Shown one piece after another: positions 46,709 to 54,301 of a stretch of DNA of 64,000 bases. The position numbers and the translations under genes are program-made. Position 1 is the first letter of the stretch, and every line of letters begins with the position of its first letter. Source of the stretch: a virus; the IMG/VR virus record IMGVR_UViG_3300037189_021371, positions 1-64,000 of that record; one strand, given 5' to 3'. Under the pieces are notes generated by a model. That model was not told the origin of the DNA, did not search any database, and saw only the letters and a list, made by a program, of their open reading frames with translations.

Positions 46709-47910
46709 ATTGTTGCCTGGTTGAGTACATCATTAACTATGTAAGATGCAGTTTCCTTAGGTCCGGCTCCTCTAAAGATATACAGATCGGGACTATTGTG
46801 TTCAGAAAAGTTCTTGTCTGTTAGGTCTATGCCCTTATATTTCTCTAAAGTGGCGCTCGCCGGAATCGAATTAAAAGTGATAGTTGATCCTGATGCTTTG
46901 GCTAGCTCTACCAGCTCTTGCCAGTTTTCTTCAACCAACCCTTTGCTGCAGGTATGTAGATTTATCTTTCTTTTTAGCAAGTTAGTTATTAGATCTTTAG
47001 ATTGAGGTGTGTATTCAGAGCAGTCAATGACTGTATTGTAGATATCTGTCTCTTGGAGGGAGGCTAAATCATTAGTAATAATTACCCCGTTATGCTGGAC
47101 GCCCCTATCAATATCTGAATTAAGAACCTGAATGCGGGAGACTATAAATTTACTTTCATAGTCTGGGTGATTAGTTAGCTGTCTATAGACTTCCCTACCA
47201 ACTAGTCCAAAGCCGATTAAAGCAATGTTTGTTGTTGGTCTGAATCTGTCGATACTGGGTGCCTCTTTGCCTGAGGTTATCAATCCGATGCTGCTGTACC
47301 AAAAGTATGGGCTGTGCCACTTTTCCCCTTTTGTAACCTTCATAGATTCGTGGGGAGTGGTTGCTGGGAATGCAACTATAGAGCCTGCCTGTGGCTTTAT
47401 TTTGAGTCCTATATTCGGAAAATTTATTTCTCCGCCTTCATAATCATCATTTAGATATATAACTAGGCTGTGGGTTGTAGCTGGCTCCCCGTGATTGGTG
47501 TCTTCATGAACACCTAGATTCTCTCCAGTGGCATATACCCTAAGATCAACGTTCTTGCTGACAGTATTTGGTAGAGGTATCCCTACTTTTTCAGCATAAT
47601 CATTGGAGCATTTTATAATGGGGTTGACTATCGGGTCGATTACTTTTTCAGAAGCTAATTCTCTAGCTGACTTATCTGATACTTGTAGACTCTCGTTCCA
47701 CCTAAATACCTTGTTACGCCCTTTGACGTTTACAGCTCGCCATACCCCGTCTGGTTGGGTATAGCCCTCTTTCCACTCGGTAAATTTAGGTAAAACTTGA
47801 TAGACGCCCCTATCACTATCAAGCTCTTCAATATCGGCTATGAGAGCATAGGGGTTGGTTATGGCATTACGGTATTCGATAATGTCATGACCGTGGTCAA
47901 TAATCTCCAT
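46705..47910 (-). CDS. Fusion: P4H-like 2OG oxygenase plus homoserine-dehydrogenase-like NAD(P) domain
   Basis: 401 residues. Residues 1-210 form an oxygenase with H135-x-D137, H187 and K197, core 'IYLNDDYEGGEINF'. From about 224 a Rossmann domain begins 'NIALIGFGLVGREVYRQL' (GxGxxG at 233-238). 'HTCSKGLVEENWQELVELAK' and 'FRGAGPKETASYIVNDVL' parallel the substrate and C-terminal regions of homoserine dehydrogenase. The catalytic Lys/Asp of that enzyme cannot be assigned with certainty. The fusion suggests sequential oxidation of one substrate, perhaps an amino-acid-like molecule. I know of no such fusion. Confidence 0.8.
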   Translation of the reverse strand: MEIIDHGHDIIEYRNAITNPYALIADIEELDSDRGVYQVLPKFTEWKEGYTQPDGVWRAVNVKGRNKVFRWNESLQVSDKSARELASEKVIDPIVNPIIKCSNDYAEKVGIPLPNTVSKNVDLRVYATGENLGVHEDTNHGEPATTHSLVIYLNDDYEGGEINFPNIGLKIKPQAGSIVAFPATTPHESMKVTKGEKWHSPYFWYSSIGLITSGKEAPSIDRFRPTTNIALIGFGLVGREVYRQLTNHPDYESKFIVSRIQVLNSDIDRGVQHNGVIITNDLASLQETDIYNTVIDCSEYTPQSKDLITNLLKRKINLHTCSKGLVEENWQELVELAKASGSTITFNSIPASATLEKYKGIDLTDKNFSEHNSPDLYIFRGAGPKETASYIVNDVLNQATI

Positions 47911-47913
47911 TTA

Positions 47914-48210
47914 TTAGGCACTTTGAAGTAGTGCAGCTAGCTGAGCGTAGCTAGAGTTTCCATTTTCGATAGCAGTCTTAATATCTGCATACTGCTTTGC
48001 TGCTAGGTCGTGTAGGTCTAGGTCATCGCCATCATAGACTGGGTGCCAGTCGCGACCGTCATATACAGCTGGAGATCCTTCGTGAGGAATCAATAGATAA
48101 CCAAAAGTAGTGATGCCATCCATATCCAAGAATGGGTCCAGTAGGATCCCCTCTGGATCAGCCATTACGCGAACTCCACGTAGCTTGCCTGCTTCTGAGC
48201 GAATTTTCAT
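47914..48210 (-). CDS. Hypothetical protein
   Basis: 98 residues, acidic, with 'LLIPHEGSPAVYDGRDWHPV' in the middle. Strong AAGGAG ribosome site. First gene of the three-gene minus operon with the fusion oxygenase. Unknown. Confidence 0.6.
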   Translation of the reverse strand: MKIRSEAGKLRGVRVMADPEGILLDPFLDMDGITTFGYLLIPHEGSPAVYDGRDWHPVYDGDDLDLHDLAAKQYADIKTAIENGNSSYAQLAALLQSA

Positions 48211-48311
48211 GATACTCCTTATATGGGGGTTATTTGTCTATATCTTACATCAAAATAATAGACGCCGCAACCGATAGAATAGTTAGTAGTAAACGCCCCT
48301 AAGGAGGGATG

Positions 48312-48530
48312 ATGCCACACAATTCAAGCTCAGAGAGCTGGCTTTATGATGACGGATACAATACTGGGAAGAAGGATGGGGAACTTGCCGGTGCAGCCGA
48401 GGAGCGTAAGGCTATTCGCGATTGGGTAAAGGATAATACCTCTTATATGGAACTGGAGGCGGGAATTGGTGTTACTCGTGACCACTTCACCTCTAATGAC
48501 CTTCTTGCTTTCTTAGATAGTAGAAAGTAA
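48312..48530 (+). CDS. Hypothetical protein
   Basis: 72 residues; start at 48312 or 48309, both just behind AAGGAGGG. 'YDDGYNTGKKDGELAGAAEE' is Gly/Lys/Glu-rich. Its stop overlaps the next gene (TAATG). Confidence 0.6.
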   Translation: MPHNSSSESWLYDDGYNTGKKDGELAGAAEERKAIRDWVKDNTSYMELEAGIGVTRDHFTSNDLLAFLDSRK

Positions 48531-49273
48531 TGGACGCCCCTATAAATCTAAGTATCAGTGGTCTATCTGCAAAGATGGCTAAGTCTGAGTTTTATGGGGG
48601 ATTTGATTTGATTGTGGACGGGGTAACGCAATCTAACGTTGTGCCTGAAGATCCGAGCATTCTTAATCTGGACTACGTTAGACGTCTAGGGGATATGATT
48701 GACCACTATTTCCCTAGCAGCGAGGATCTTTCCGTACTACACCTAGGTGCTGGTGCTATGAGTATAGTTAGGTATATAGGTGCTAAGTATCCTGATGCTC
48801 TGCAAGTTATTGTTGAGCTTGAGAAAGAAATAGTAGATCTTGTAGAAGAAGTTGCTCCTCTAAAGACTCCTGCTGAAATCATATATGGCGATGCTAAAAG
48901 TATTGTTAGAGCTCTTCCACCGAATAGTTTTGATTTAATCATTGCTGACATCTATATGGGGATTAGTACTCCAGAATCTCTAACAACAGTGGGGTTCTAT
49001 TCTGAGCTATCAAAGCTGCTAAATCCTTATGGCATTTTACTTGCGAATATAACTGGTGGAGATGGTCTAGAAGATATAGCTAGGCAGTACAGAAATATTG
49101 AAGAGGTATTCACCCATTGTGTGCTGGCGATTGATAGCAATAGTCTGAACTATAAAACAGAAACTAATGCCTTGGTAGCAGCATCGGATGGATACACGTG
49201 GTTGGAAGATCTTAAGTTCCCTACTAAAAGTAAACTAAGTACAACTATCATCACAGAATCTTGGCTCCTATGA
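48530..49273 (+). CDS. Spermidine-synthase-like SAM-fold protein
   Basis: 247 residues. 'LSVLHLGAGAMSIVRYIG' (about 65-82) is motif I, 'QVIVELEKEIVDLVEE' the acidic strand, 'IIYGDAKSIVRALPPNSFDL' and 'IIADIY' the catalytic-side motif as in polyamine synthases. It could be an aminopropyl- or methyltransferase. Overlaps the recombinase gene by ATGA. Confidence 0.7.
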   Translation: MDAPINLSISGLSAKMAKSEFYGGFDLIVDGVTQSNVVPEDPSILNLDYVRRLGDMIDHYFPSSEDLSVLHLGAGAMSIVRYIGAKYPDALQVIVELEKEIVDLVEEVAPLKTPAEIIYGDAKSIVRALPPNSFDLIIADIYMGISTPESLTTVGFYSELSKLLNPYGILLANITGGDGLEDIARQYRNIEEVFTHCVLAIDSNSLNYKTETNALVAASDGYTWLEDLKFPTKSKLSTTIITESWLL

Positions 49274-49950
49274 ATGAAGAAATAAATCCTGGCAAAGCTC
49301 TTCTCTATGCTCGAGTAAGTACATCAATGCAGGTTAATGAAGGTGTTTCGTTGGATGTTCAGGAACGCCAGCTAGTTAATGCTGCCGAGTTCCACGGGTT
49401 CACTGAATGGGAGATGGTGCGCGAGGAGGGTCGTTCTGGAAAGAGTATTACTGGACGCCCTGCTTTGACAGCTGCTTTGAAGACGCTTGAGCAAAAAGAA
49501 GCAGACGCCCTTATTGTTACTAGAATCGATCGACTTGCCAGAAGTACAACTGACTTCTTGGATATTGTTGACCGCGCTAACAAGGGTGGTTGGCGATTGA
49601 TTATGTTGGACTTGAATCTTGACACTAGCACGTACCAAGGACGATTCGTAGTTACTGTGATGAGTGCTTTGGCAGAGATGGAGCGAGGAATCATCGCTGC
49701 TCGTCAGAAGGATGTGCACAAGGACCGCAGAGATAGAGGGGTAGTCTGGGGTGTGGATATGGGGCCAAAGAACAAGACTCCAGAAGAAGTCAAAGATAGA
49801 ATCATAAGCTCTAGACTTAAAGGACTGTCCTACCGCGAAATAGCAGACGCCCTTAATTCTGATGGAATCCCTACTCAAAATGGACGTAAGTGGCATCCGT
49901 CAACTGTGAAAAATATAGTGGACGCCGCTACTGGACTTAATGAAGAATAA
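49270..49950 (+). CDS. Small serine recombinase (resolvase/invertase family)
   Basis: 226 residues from the ATG at 49270. 'LLYARVSTSMQVNEG' carries the nucleophile S17; 'ALIVTRIDRLARSTTDFLDI' and 'GRFVVTVMSALAEMERGIIA' complete the catalytic domain. The C-terminal 'GLSYREIADALNSDGIPTQN' is a helix-turn-helix. It lacks the large C-terminal part of serine integrases, so inversion or resolution is more likely than integration. Confidence 0.93.
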   Translation: MNEEINPGKALLYARVSTSMQVNEGVSLDVQERQLVNAAEFHGFTEWEMVREEGRSGKSITGRPALTAALKTLEQKEADALIVTRIDRLARSTTDFLDIVDRANKGGWRLIMLDLNLDTSTYQGRFVVTVMSALAEMERGIIAARQKDVHKDRRDRGVVWGVDMGPKNKTPEEVKDRIISSRLKGLSYREIADALNSDGIPTQNGRKWHPSTVKNIVDAATGLNEE

Positions 49951-49965
49951 CCCCTATACTAAATG

Positions 49966-50033
49966 TAGAGATGCCAATCGGGTCTCTATAACAAGTGCTG
50001 TGCTTCGGGCAGGATTTATAACTGGGGCACAGC
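49966..50033 (+). ncRNA. Tandem-hairpin leader before the Hsp20 gene
   Basis: Hairpin 1: TAGAGA (49966-49971)/TCTCTA (49983-49988). Hairpin 2: GCTGTGC (49997-50003)/GCACAGC (50027-50033) with a 23-nt loop. The pair fills the gap before AAGGAG and the ATG at 50065. It may be an RNA thermometer, riboregulator or processed small RNA. Confidence 0.4.
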
Positions 50034-50064
50034 CGTAACTTCACGTCGTAAGGAGTGAATTAGT

Positions 50065-50919
50065 ATGGCAGTAAATAGAACAAAAGAAGATGGCGTCAAA
50101 GCACTAGATGCAGATGTACCATCTCGTCCATTTGGGCTTGTAGATACAGAGCGAGTAGCTGACTATCTAGAGAAACTAAATGCTGAAATGGAAAAAAACT
50201 ATCCTGGAATACATAAGTATTCAATTGGGTATCAATCTCTTCTACAGGAGATGACAGACTTCTTTGAGTACCCTCAAAAGGATAATTATCCATTTCATAC
50301 GATTAATGTTAAACACATTTATGATAGTAAATCATCACTAAAATCTACTGAGTATCAGATTACTATGGCGGTATCTGGGTTTACAGCAGGTGATTTATCA
50401 GTATCTTTGATCCGTGGGACCCTATATATTGATGGTGAAGCTCCTAAAGGTACAGCTCAATTTAAGGTTAATAAGAACTCGGATGATAGTGAGACGGTAG
50501 TACTTTCTGAAACTACTCAGTACAGCGGGATTGCTGCTCGTAACTTTCATCGTAGTTTCCTACTAACCCCGTGGGCTAAGGTTCGTAAAGCCTTTTTAGA
50601 TAATGGAATGCTAGTCATTACCGTCGTTGAAGAATACCCTGTGGAGTATGACGATGTAGTTGATATCTCTGTAAAAGAAGGTACGTCTGATATACCTATT
50701 CTCTACATTGATAAATCAGAACCAAATCCTAGCTACCCTGGTGCAGAGATTGTATATGTCTATTGTGATGAGTGCTTGAAATATCACACCCATGGTATGC
50801 CTGAAGGTAATGATGGTAAATATGAGCCAGAGCATCGTAGCCCTCATTGTGTGAATAAAGATGGTAAGTACTCGAGTACTGGCTACATGATTGCCTACAA
50901 GAAGATCGTGGAGGCATAA
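50065..50919 (+). CDS. Hsp20 / IbpA-like small heat shock protein with C-terminal Cys/His extension
   Basis: 284 residues. The alpha-crystallin domain spans roughly 78-205: 'YQITMAVSGFTAGDLSVSL', 'SGIAARNFHRSFLLTPWAKV' and 'FLDNGMLVITVVEEYPVEYD' are IbpA-like signatures. The final 70 residues add 'YCDECLKYHTHG' and 'SPHCVN', a probable zinc site absent from usual Hsp20. Likely a holdase for virion assembly or stress. Overlaps the next gene by 1 nt (TAATG). Confidence 0.85.
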   Translation: MAVNRTKEDGVKALDADVPSRPFGLVDTERVADYLEKLNAEMEKNYPGIHKYSIGYQSLLQEMTDFFEYPQKDNYPFHTINVKHIYDSKSSLKSTEYQITMAVSGFTAGDLSVSLIRGTLYIDGEAPKGTAQFKVNKNSDDSETVVLSETTQYSGIAARNFHRSFLLTPWAKVRKAFLDNGMLVITVVEEYPVEYDDVVDISVKEGTSDIPILYIDKSEPNPSYPGAEIVYVYCDECLKYHTHGMPEGNDGKYEPEHRSPHCVNKDGKYSSTGYMIAYKKIVEA

Positions 50920-51359
50920 TGTCATCTAATCAGATCTCGTGGGCAGAACTTGCTGCTCTTGGTGAAGAGTCTCGTCAGAAGTATGAGCAGAAAGCTAAAG
51001 AAATTGCCGCTAAAGCTCCAGTATCTACATGGAGCAACTGTAAATGTTCTAAGTCACATAAGACTGCTGAGACCTTCTTTAAATGTGCTATTGGTAAGCG
51101 TTATCGGCACAATGGTGAGAATGCGCACCTAGACCGCCCATATATTGACGGTAGCGGTAATTGGGCAGTCATTCGTGAGAGATACTCTGGCGATTACTAT
51201 GGGTCAGAGCAAAATGGTAGACGCAATAACCTTGGTCATATGGAGGTTTTTATTCAGCTATTTGAGACCTATGAAGAGGCATCAAAGGAGTTCAATGCTA
51301 ATAAAAGCTACAATTATGATAAGTATCGCCTACCGCAGGTAATTAAAGTAGCTCTTTAA
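50919..51359 (+). CDS. Hypothetical protein
   Basis: 146 residues. N-terminal charged helix, then 'NCKCSKSHKTAETFFKC' (possible metal or redox Cys) and a Tyr/Asn-rich C-terminal half. Coupled to the Hsp20 gene by TAATG. No family recognised. Confidence 0.65.
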   Translation: MSSNQISWAELAALGEESRQKYEQKAKEIAAKAPVSTWSNCKCSKSHKTAETFFKCAIGKRYRHNGENAHLDRPYIDGSGNWAVIRERYSGDYYGSEQNGRRNNLGHMEVFIQLFETYEEASKEFNANKSYNYDKYRLPQVIKVAL

Positions 51360-51370
51360 GAGCTTAGGAG

Positions 51371-51402
51371 CCGGGCAGCCCTTAGGGCTGTCCGGTTTCT
51401 TA
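51371..51402 (+). terminator. Rho-independent terminator
   Basis: Eleven-pair stem 51371-51381 / 51385-51395 (CCGGGCAGCCC, loop TTA, GGGCTGTCCGG, one G-T pair) followed by TTTCTTATT. Confidence 0.92.
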
Positions 51403-51456
51403 TTGCCCGCCCTGTGGTAAAATTGGGGTATAACTCTCCCAATATTAGGACCTAAA

Positions 51457-51990
51457 ATGGATGCTCCAATCGAAGTACACCCAGGTATTTTCATTGCCGA
51501 AAACTTTCTATCTCAAGAAGAGGTAGCTCTAATTTTGAACTACTGCTCCACCCTTACAACTGAAGACTGGAATAAGCGAGGAGACGAGAGCCCTAATATC
51601 AGTAGCATTGGGCTGTCATCTGCTGTATTAGATAGACTACGTACGCTATTTGACCCGTCAGAATATATAGTTAGAAACGCTAATCGTATTCAGCGTCGTG
51701 AGCCTGGAGAGCACGATGTAGTGCACTATGCGCACCTTCGTGAAGATGATCGCTGTCTTATGTCATGCTTGATTATTGTGAATGATGACTATGAAGGTGG
51801 GGAGCTCGACTTCGTAAATCAGGAGTTTGTAGTAAAGCCTAAGTCTGGAAGCATTATTTACTTCTCTCCAACTGAAGATCATGCATTCAATATTCGTGCA
51901 ATAAATGAAGGATCTTTCCGTTACGCTATCCCAGAAGATATCTTTGTTATCGAGCCAGATCAGCCTACTCTCGAGCCTATTAATAGCTAA
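51457..51990 (+). CDS. P4H-like 2OG oxygenase homologue lacking the canonical metal-ligand Asp
   Basis: 177 residues. The core 'IIVNDDYEGGELDF' and the distal H142 and R155 are family-typical. Where others have HxD, the segment 'GEHDVVHYAHLREDD' offers H86-D-V, H90-Y-A or H93-L-R. By distance to the NDD motif, H90-Y91-A92 fits best, so the Asp ligand is missing. HxA/G is found in 2OG halogenases, but loss of activity is the simpler explanation. AGGACC ribosome site. Confidence 0.78.
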   Translation: MDAPIEVHPGIFIAENFLSQEEVALILNYCSTLTTEDWNKRGDESPNISSIGLSSAVLDRLRTLFDPSEYIVRNANRIQRREPGEHDVVHYAHLREDDRCLMSCLIIVNDDYEGGELDFVNQEFVVKPKSGSIIYFSPTEDHAFNIRAINEGSFRYAIPEDIFVIEPDQPTLEPINS

Positions 51991-51993
51991 AAT

Positions 51994-52022
51994 TTGACAT
52001 AGGGTTTATAGGTTTCTATACT
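51994..52022 (+). promoter_or_regulatory. Consensus promoter for the tRNA-Arg/tRNA-Asp pair
   Basis: TTGACA (51994-51999), 17-nt spacer, TATACT (52017-52022); the start point would fall a few bases before tRNA-Arg at 52035. Confidence 0.88.
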
Positions 52023-52034
52023 TACCTTATATAC

Positions 52035-52107
52035 CCCCTATTGGCGCAGTGGATAGCGCAGACGGTTTCTACCCGTAAGGCCGGGAGTTCGAATCTCTCA
52101 TAGGGGG
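52035..52107 (+). tRNA. tRNA-Arg (TCT)
   Basis: Acceptor CCCCTAT/ATAGGGG, D stem GCGC/GCGC, anticodon loop TTTCTAC, T arm GGGAG-TTCGAAT-CTCTC. Reads AGA, a codon frequent in these genes. Confidence 0.92.
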
Positions 52108-52126
52108 CTGTATACTTTAAGTAGAT

Positions 52127-52200
52127 GGACTCATAGCTCAGTTGGTTAGAGCGCCGCCCTGTCACGGCGGAGGTCGCCGGTTCAAGTCCGGTTGGGTTCG
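52127..52200 (+). tRNA. tRNA-Asp (GTC)
   Basis: Acceptor GGACTCA/TGGGTTC (with G-T pairs), anticodon loop CTGTCAC, T arm GCCGG-TTCAAGT-CCGGT. Confidence 0.92.
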
Positions 52201-52246
52201 CTATATAGTAGACGCAACTATGAATAGAGATAAGAGAGGCAGTTCA

Positions 52247-52420
52247 ATGGAACATAATGAAAGTAGCGAATGGATTCACGAGGAGTGGGATCGAATCGAT
52301 GCAAAGGTTGACAGAACTGCTAAGAATCTTGAAGAAGTTGGACGTAAATTAGATGCTCTTGTTACTGATATTCAATTTTGGGAAATGGTCTTGGAGCTAG
52401 ACGACGAAACTGTTAACTAA
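52247..52420 (+). CDS. Small coiled-coil protein, hypothetical
   Basis: 57 residues from the ATG at 52247, which has GAGAGG upstream (ATG 52220 has none). Heptad-like 'WDRIDAKVDRTAKNLEEVGR' suggests a coiled coil. Its stop overlaps the next gene by TAATG. Confidence 0.55.
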   Translation: MEHNESSEWIHEEWDRIDAKVDRTAKNLEEVGRKLDALVTDIQFWEMVLELDDETVN

Positions 52421-52605
52421 TGGATCACGGACCCGCTAAGCCTCCAAAAAGGAAGCCACGGGAAATCAAAGATGAAGTTAAATACGCTGGACGTAAAGAA
52501 ACTTTTGAGTATCTACATAAGCTAGGGATTATCAACTATAGTAGTTGGGATGATGTCTATTTCTTAGATAAAGACGGAATCCTACATATCTTTAAATACG
52601 AATAG
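52420..52605 (+). CDS. Hypothetical protein
   Basis: 61 residues: basic Pro/Lys-rich N-terminus ('PAKPPKRKPREIKDE') and a hydrophobic C-terminal half. Precedes thioredoxin by 7 nt. Unknown. Confidence 0.55.
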   Translation: MDHGPAKPPKRKPREIKDEVKYAGRKETFEYLHKLGIINYSSWDDVYFLDKDGILHIFKYE

Positions 52606-52612
52606 GAATGAA

Positions 52613-52933
52613 ATGGCACTGGAAGTTTTGACTACTGCTGACTTTGATGACAAGGTTGTCAATGCAGAAGGAACTGTAATTGTCGATATTTGGGCTACTT
52701 GGTGTGGTCCTTGTAAGCAGTTGGCTCCTATTTTGAACATGCTTTCTGAAGAAAATGCAGATAAAGCATCATGGTTTAAGGTTGACGCTGATGCAAACCC
52801 TGATACAGTTTCAAAATATGGAGTATCAAGCATCCCTACCCTACTTGTATTTAAGGGTGGAGAAGTGCTACATTCCATAACTGGAGCTAAGCCTAAGTCT
52901 GTATTGCAGGAAGAACTAAATAAGTTCTTTTAA
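52613..52933 (+). CDS. trxA: Thioredoxin
   Basis: 106 residues with the redox site 'ATWCGPCKQ' (C31, C34) and 'SIPTLLVFKGGE' including the conserved cis-Pro. Donates electrons to ribonucleotide reductase, AhpC and others. Ribosome site AGGAATG. Confidence 0.96.
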   Translation: MALEVLTTADFDDKVVNAEGTVIVDIWATWCGPCKQLAPILNMLSEENADKASWFKVDADANPDTVSKYGVSSIPTLLVFKGGEVLHSITGAKPKSVLQEELNKFF

Positions 52934-52981
52934 AATACTTGTAAACTAAATAAAAGAAATAAATTGAAAGGCACTGCTTCA

Positions 52982-53275
52982 ATGAATGAACGTCAGTTAC
53001 TAAAGATCCAGAAGCAACGCCACATGTCAGACATTTTTATTATGCTTCTGAGCAATCCTCTGTTTAAAAATCTATCTGAGCGTGATCAGAAGAAGATGGC
53101 AGTCTTGATTTATAAGGCTGAGATGATTGAGCTACATGCTCGTAATCAGAATCTAGCTCGTGTAAATACTTCCTTCAAGGACATTATTGATTCTATTAAC
53201 CGTAGTCTTAATATGGAGCTTCTAGATGAACTCGATGAGGATGATGACTTTGGGGATGACGATCCATTTAAGTAA
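52982..53275 (+). CDS. Hypothetical helical protein with acidic tail
   Basis: 97 residues from the ATG at 52982 (TTG 52964 is the alternative). Helical N-terminal part ('QRHMSDIFIMLLSNPLF') and a C-terminal run of Asp/Glu ('LDELDEDDDFGDDD'). Followed by a terminator. Not recognised. Confidence 0.6.
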   Translation: MNERQLLKIQKQRHMSDIFIMLLSNPLFKNLSERDQKKMAVLIYKAEMIELHARNQNLARVNTSFKDIIDSINRSLNMELLDELDEDDDFGDDDPFK

Positions 53276-53288
53276 AGCCTAAAAAAGA

Positions 53289-53320
53289 ACCCCCTGTAGA
53301 GATATCTACGGGGGTTTTTT
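53289..53320. terminator. Bidirectional terminator between convergent genes
   Basis: ACCCCC-T-GTAGA pairs with TCTAC-GGGGGT around a GATA loop, with TTTTTT after it on the plus strand and A-rich sequence before it that serves the minus strand. Confidence 0.88.
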
Positions 53321-53515
53321 CTACTTCTTAGGCACTTTAGACCATGCTCGCTCATGAGTATAGAACAGTACTGACTCCCATAAGAGCTCAGCAGAGGCAA
53401 TCATAGCTGCAAAATCAAATCGGTGAGTGATGATAAGTGCGACGGTTCCAGCAACTAGCAGGTGAACAATGTGCCAGCTGATGGTTTTAAGAAGGCTTCT
53501 CTTCTTGGTATCCAT
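53321..53515 (-). CDS. DUF2061-like membrane protein (paralogue of 53524-53709)
   Basis: 64 residues. 'MDTKKRSLLKTISWHIVHLL' and 'LLWESVLFYTHERAWSKV' are the two ends of DUF2061 proteins; two short hydrophobic helices lie between. Tandem with a close paralogue sharing 'MDTKKxSxxKxxSW' and 'HERAWSK'. Role unknown. Confidence 0.8.
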   Translation of the reverse strand: MDTKKRSLLKTISWHIVHLLVAGTVALIITHRFDFAAMIASAELLWESVLFYTHERAWSKVPKK

Positions 53516-53523
53516 GTTTATCC

Positions 53524-53709
53524 TTAAAATTTAGACCATGCTCGTTCGTGTAGGTAGTAGGCTACTGGTTCCCAGAGAAGCTCTACGCCTGCGATAGCAG
53601 CAGCGACATATAGCTTTCCAGAGATTAAATATGCAAACAACATAGCAATCATACCGTGAGATATCTGCCAGCTAAAACTCTTAAATATACTCTTCTTTTT
53701 AGTATCCAT
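53524..53709 (-). CDS. DUF2061-like membrane protein (paralogue of 53321-53515)
   Basis: 61 residues, two hydrophobic segments ('GMIAMLFAYLISG', 'AAAIAGVELLWEPVAYYL') and the 'YLHERAWS' ending. Eight bases separate it from its paralogue, so a tandem duplication. Could form a small membrane complex near the lysis genes. Confidence 0.8.
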   Translation of the reverse strand: MDTKKKSIFKSFSWQISHGMIAMLFAYLISGKLYVAAAIAGVELLWEPVAYYLHERAWSKF

Positions 53710-53726
53710 AAGCCTATTGTACTCCT

Positions 53727-53757
53727 AAAAAAGAAAAACCCCTAAATTAATAGGGGT
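53727..53757 (-). terminator. Rho-independent terminator after the lysis-region genes
   Basis: ACCCCTA (53738-53744), loop AATTAA, TAGGGGT (53751-53757); on the minus strand the stem is followed by a T-rich run. Confidence 0.85.
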
Positions 53758-53773
53758 CTTCTTAAGAAGCTAT

Positions 53774-54301
53774 TTAGTTATCTTCGTTATTAACTACAGT
53801 GGTATCTGCCTTAGTAACGTACTTCTTATAGGCTGTAGGCCAGTCAAGAATTGCAGACTGGGCAGTAGCAAGAGTAATAGTTCCTGCGCAAACTAGACGC
53901 TTTAGAGCTGTCTCTACAACATCCTTTTTACGAGCATTTTGACCGACATATGGTTGAGGCCATAGGTTCTTAGGATTAGATGGGTCTCCACCCAGCTGCA
54001 AAGAGATTAGGTGATCTTCTTCGTAAGCTGAGGCATCGGTACCATATACCTTGGTCTCAAAAGCATATTCGCCCTTAAGCTGAACCATCTTCAACTTATT
54101 TGTATATGTGACAGTTGGACGAATTGTTGCTGTCCAACCAGACTTACAAACAGTTGTTTTAATGTCAGACTGAACCACTGAAGGATTGAGCAATCCTGGG
54201 GTAATCTTCTTATCCTGTAGCTGCCAGTCAATTGCTAGAGCTGGGGCAGTTGTGCCTAGTGCAAGCAATAGAGTAGCTAGGGTAGCAAGAATCTTCTTCA
54301 T
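53774..54301 (-). CDS. Secreted HNH-like nuclease family protein
   Basis: 175 residues. Signal peptide about 1-23 ('LLLALGTTAPALA'). 'YEEDHLISLQLGGDPSNPKN' continuing 'LWPQPY' (about 94-119) fits a beta-beta-alpha metal nuclease with D-H and a later Asn; two Cys may form a disulfide. Related secreted proteins occur in actinobacteria. It may degrade host or environmental DNA outside the cell. ATG overlaps the endolysin stop (TAATG). Confidence 0.65.
   Translation of the reverse strand: MKKILATLATLLLALGTTAPALAIDWQLQDKKITPGLLNPSVVQSDIKTTVCKSGWTATIRPTVTYTNKLKMVQLKGEYAFETKVYGTDASAYEEDHLISLQLGGDPSNPKNLWPQPYVGQNARKKDVVETALKRLVCAGTITLATAQSAILDWPTAYKKYVTKADTTVVNNEDN

Noticed and set aside
49372-49896. 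174-residue ORF on the minus strand
   Set aside because: Antisense of the serine recombinase, which has clear catalytic motifs and a coupled start.
49270-49950. Phage integrase with nearby attachment site
   Set aside because: The recombinase is only 226 residues, lacking the C-terminal domains of serine integrases, and no tRNA-linked or duplicated att core was found.
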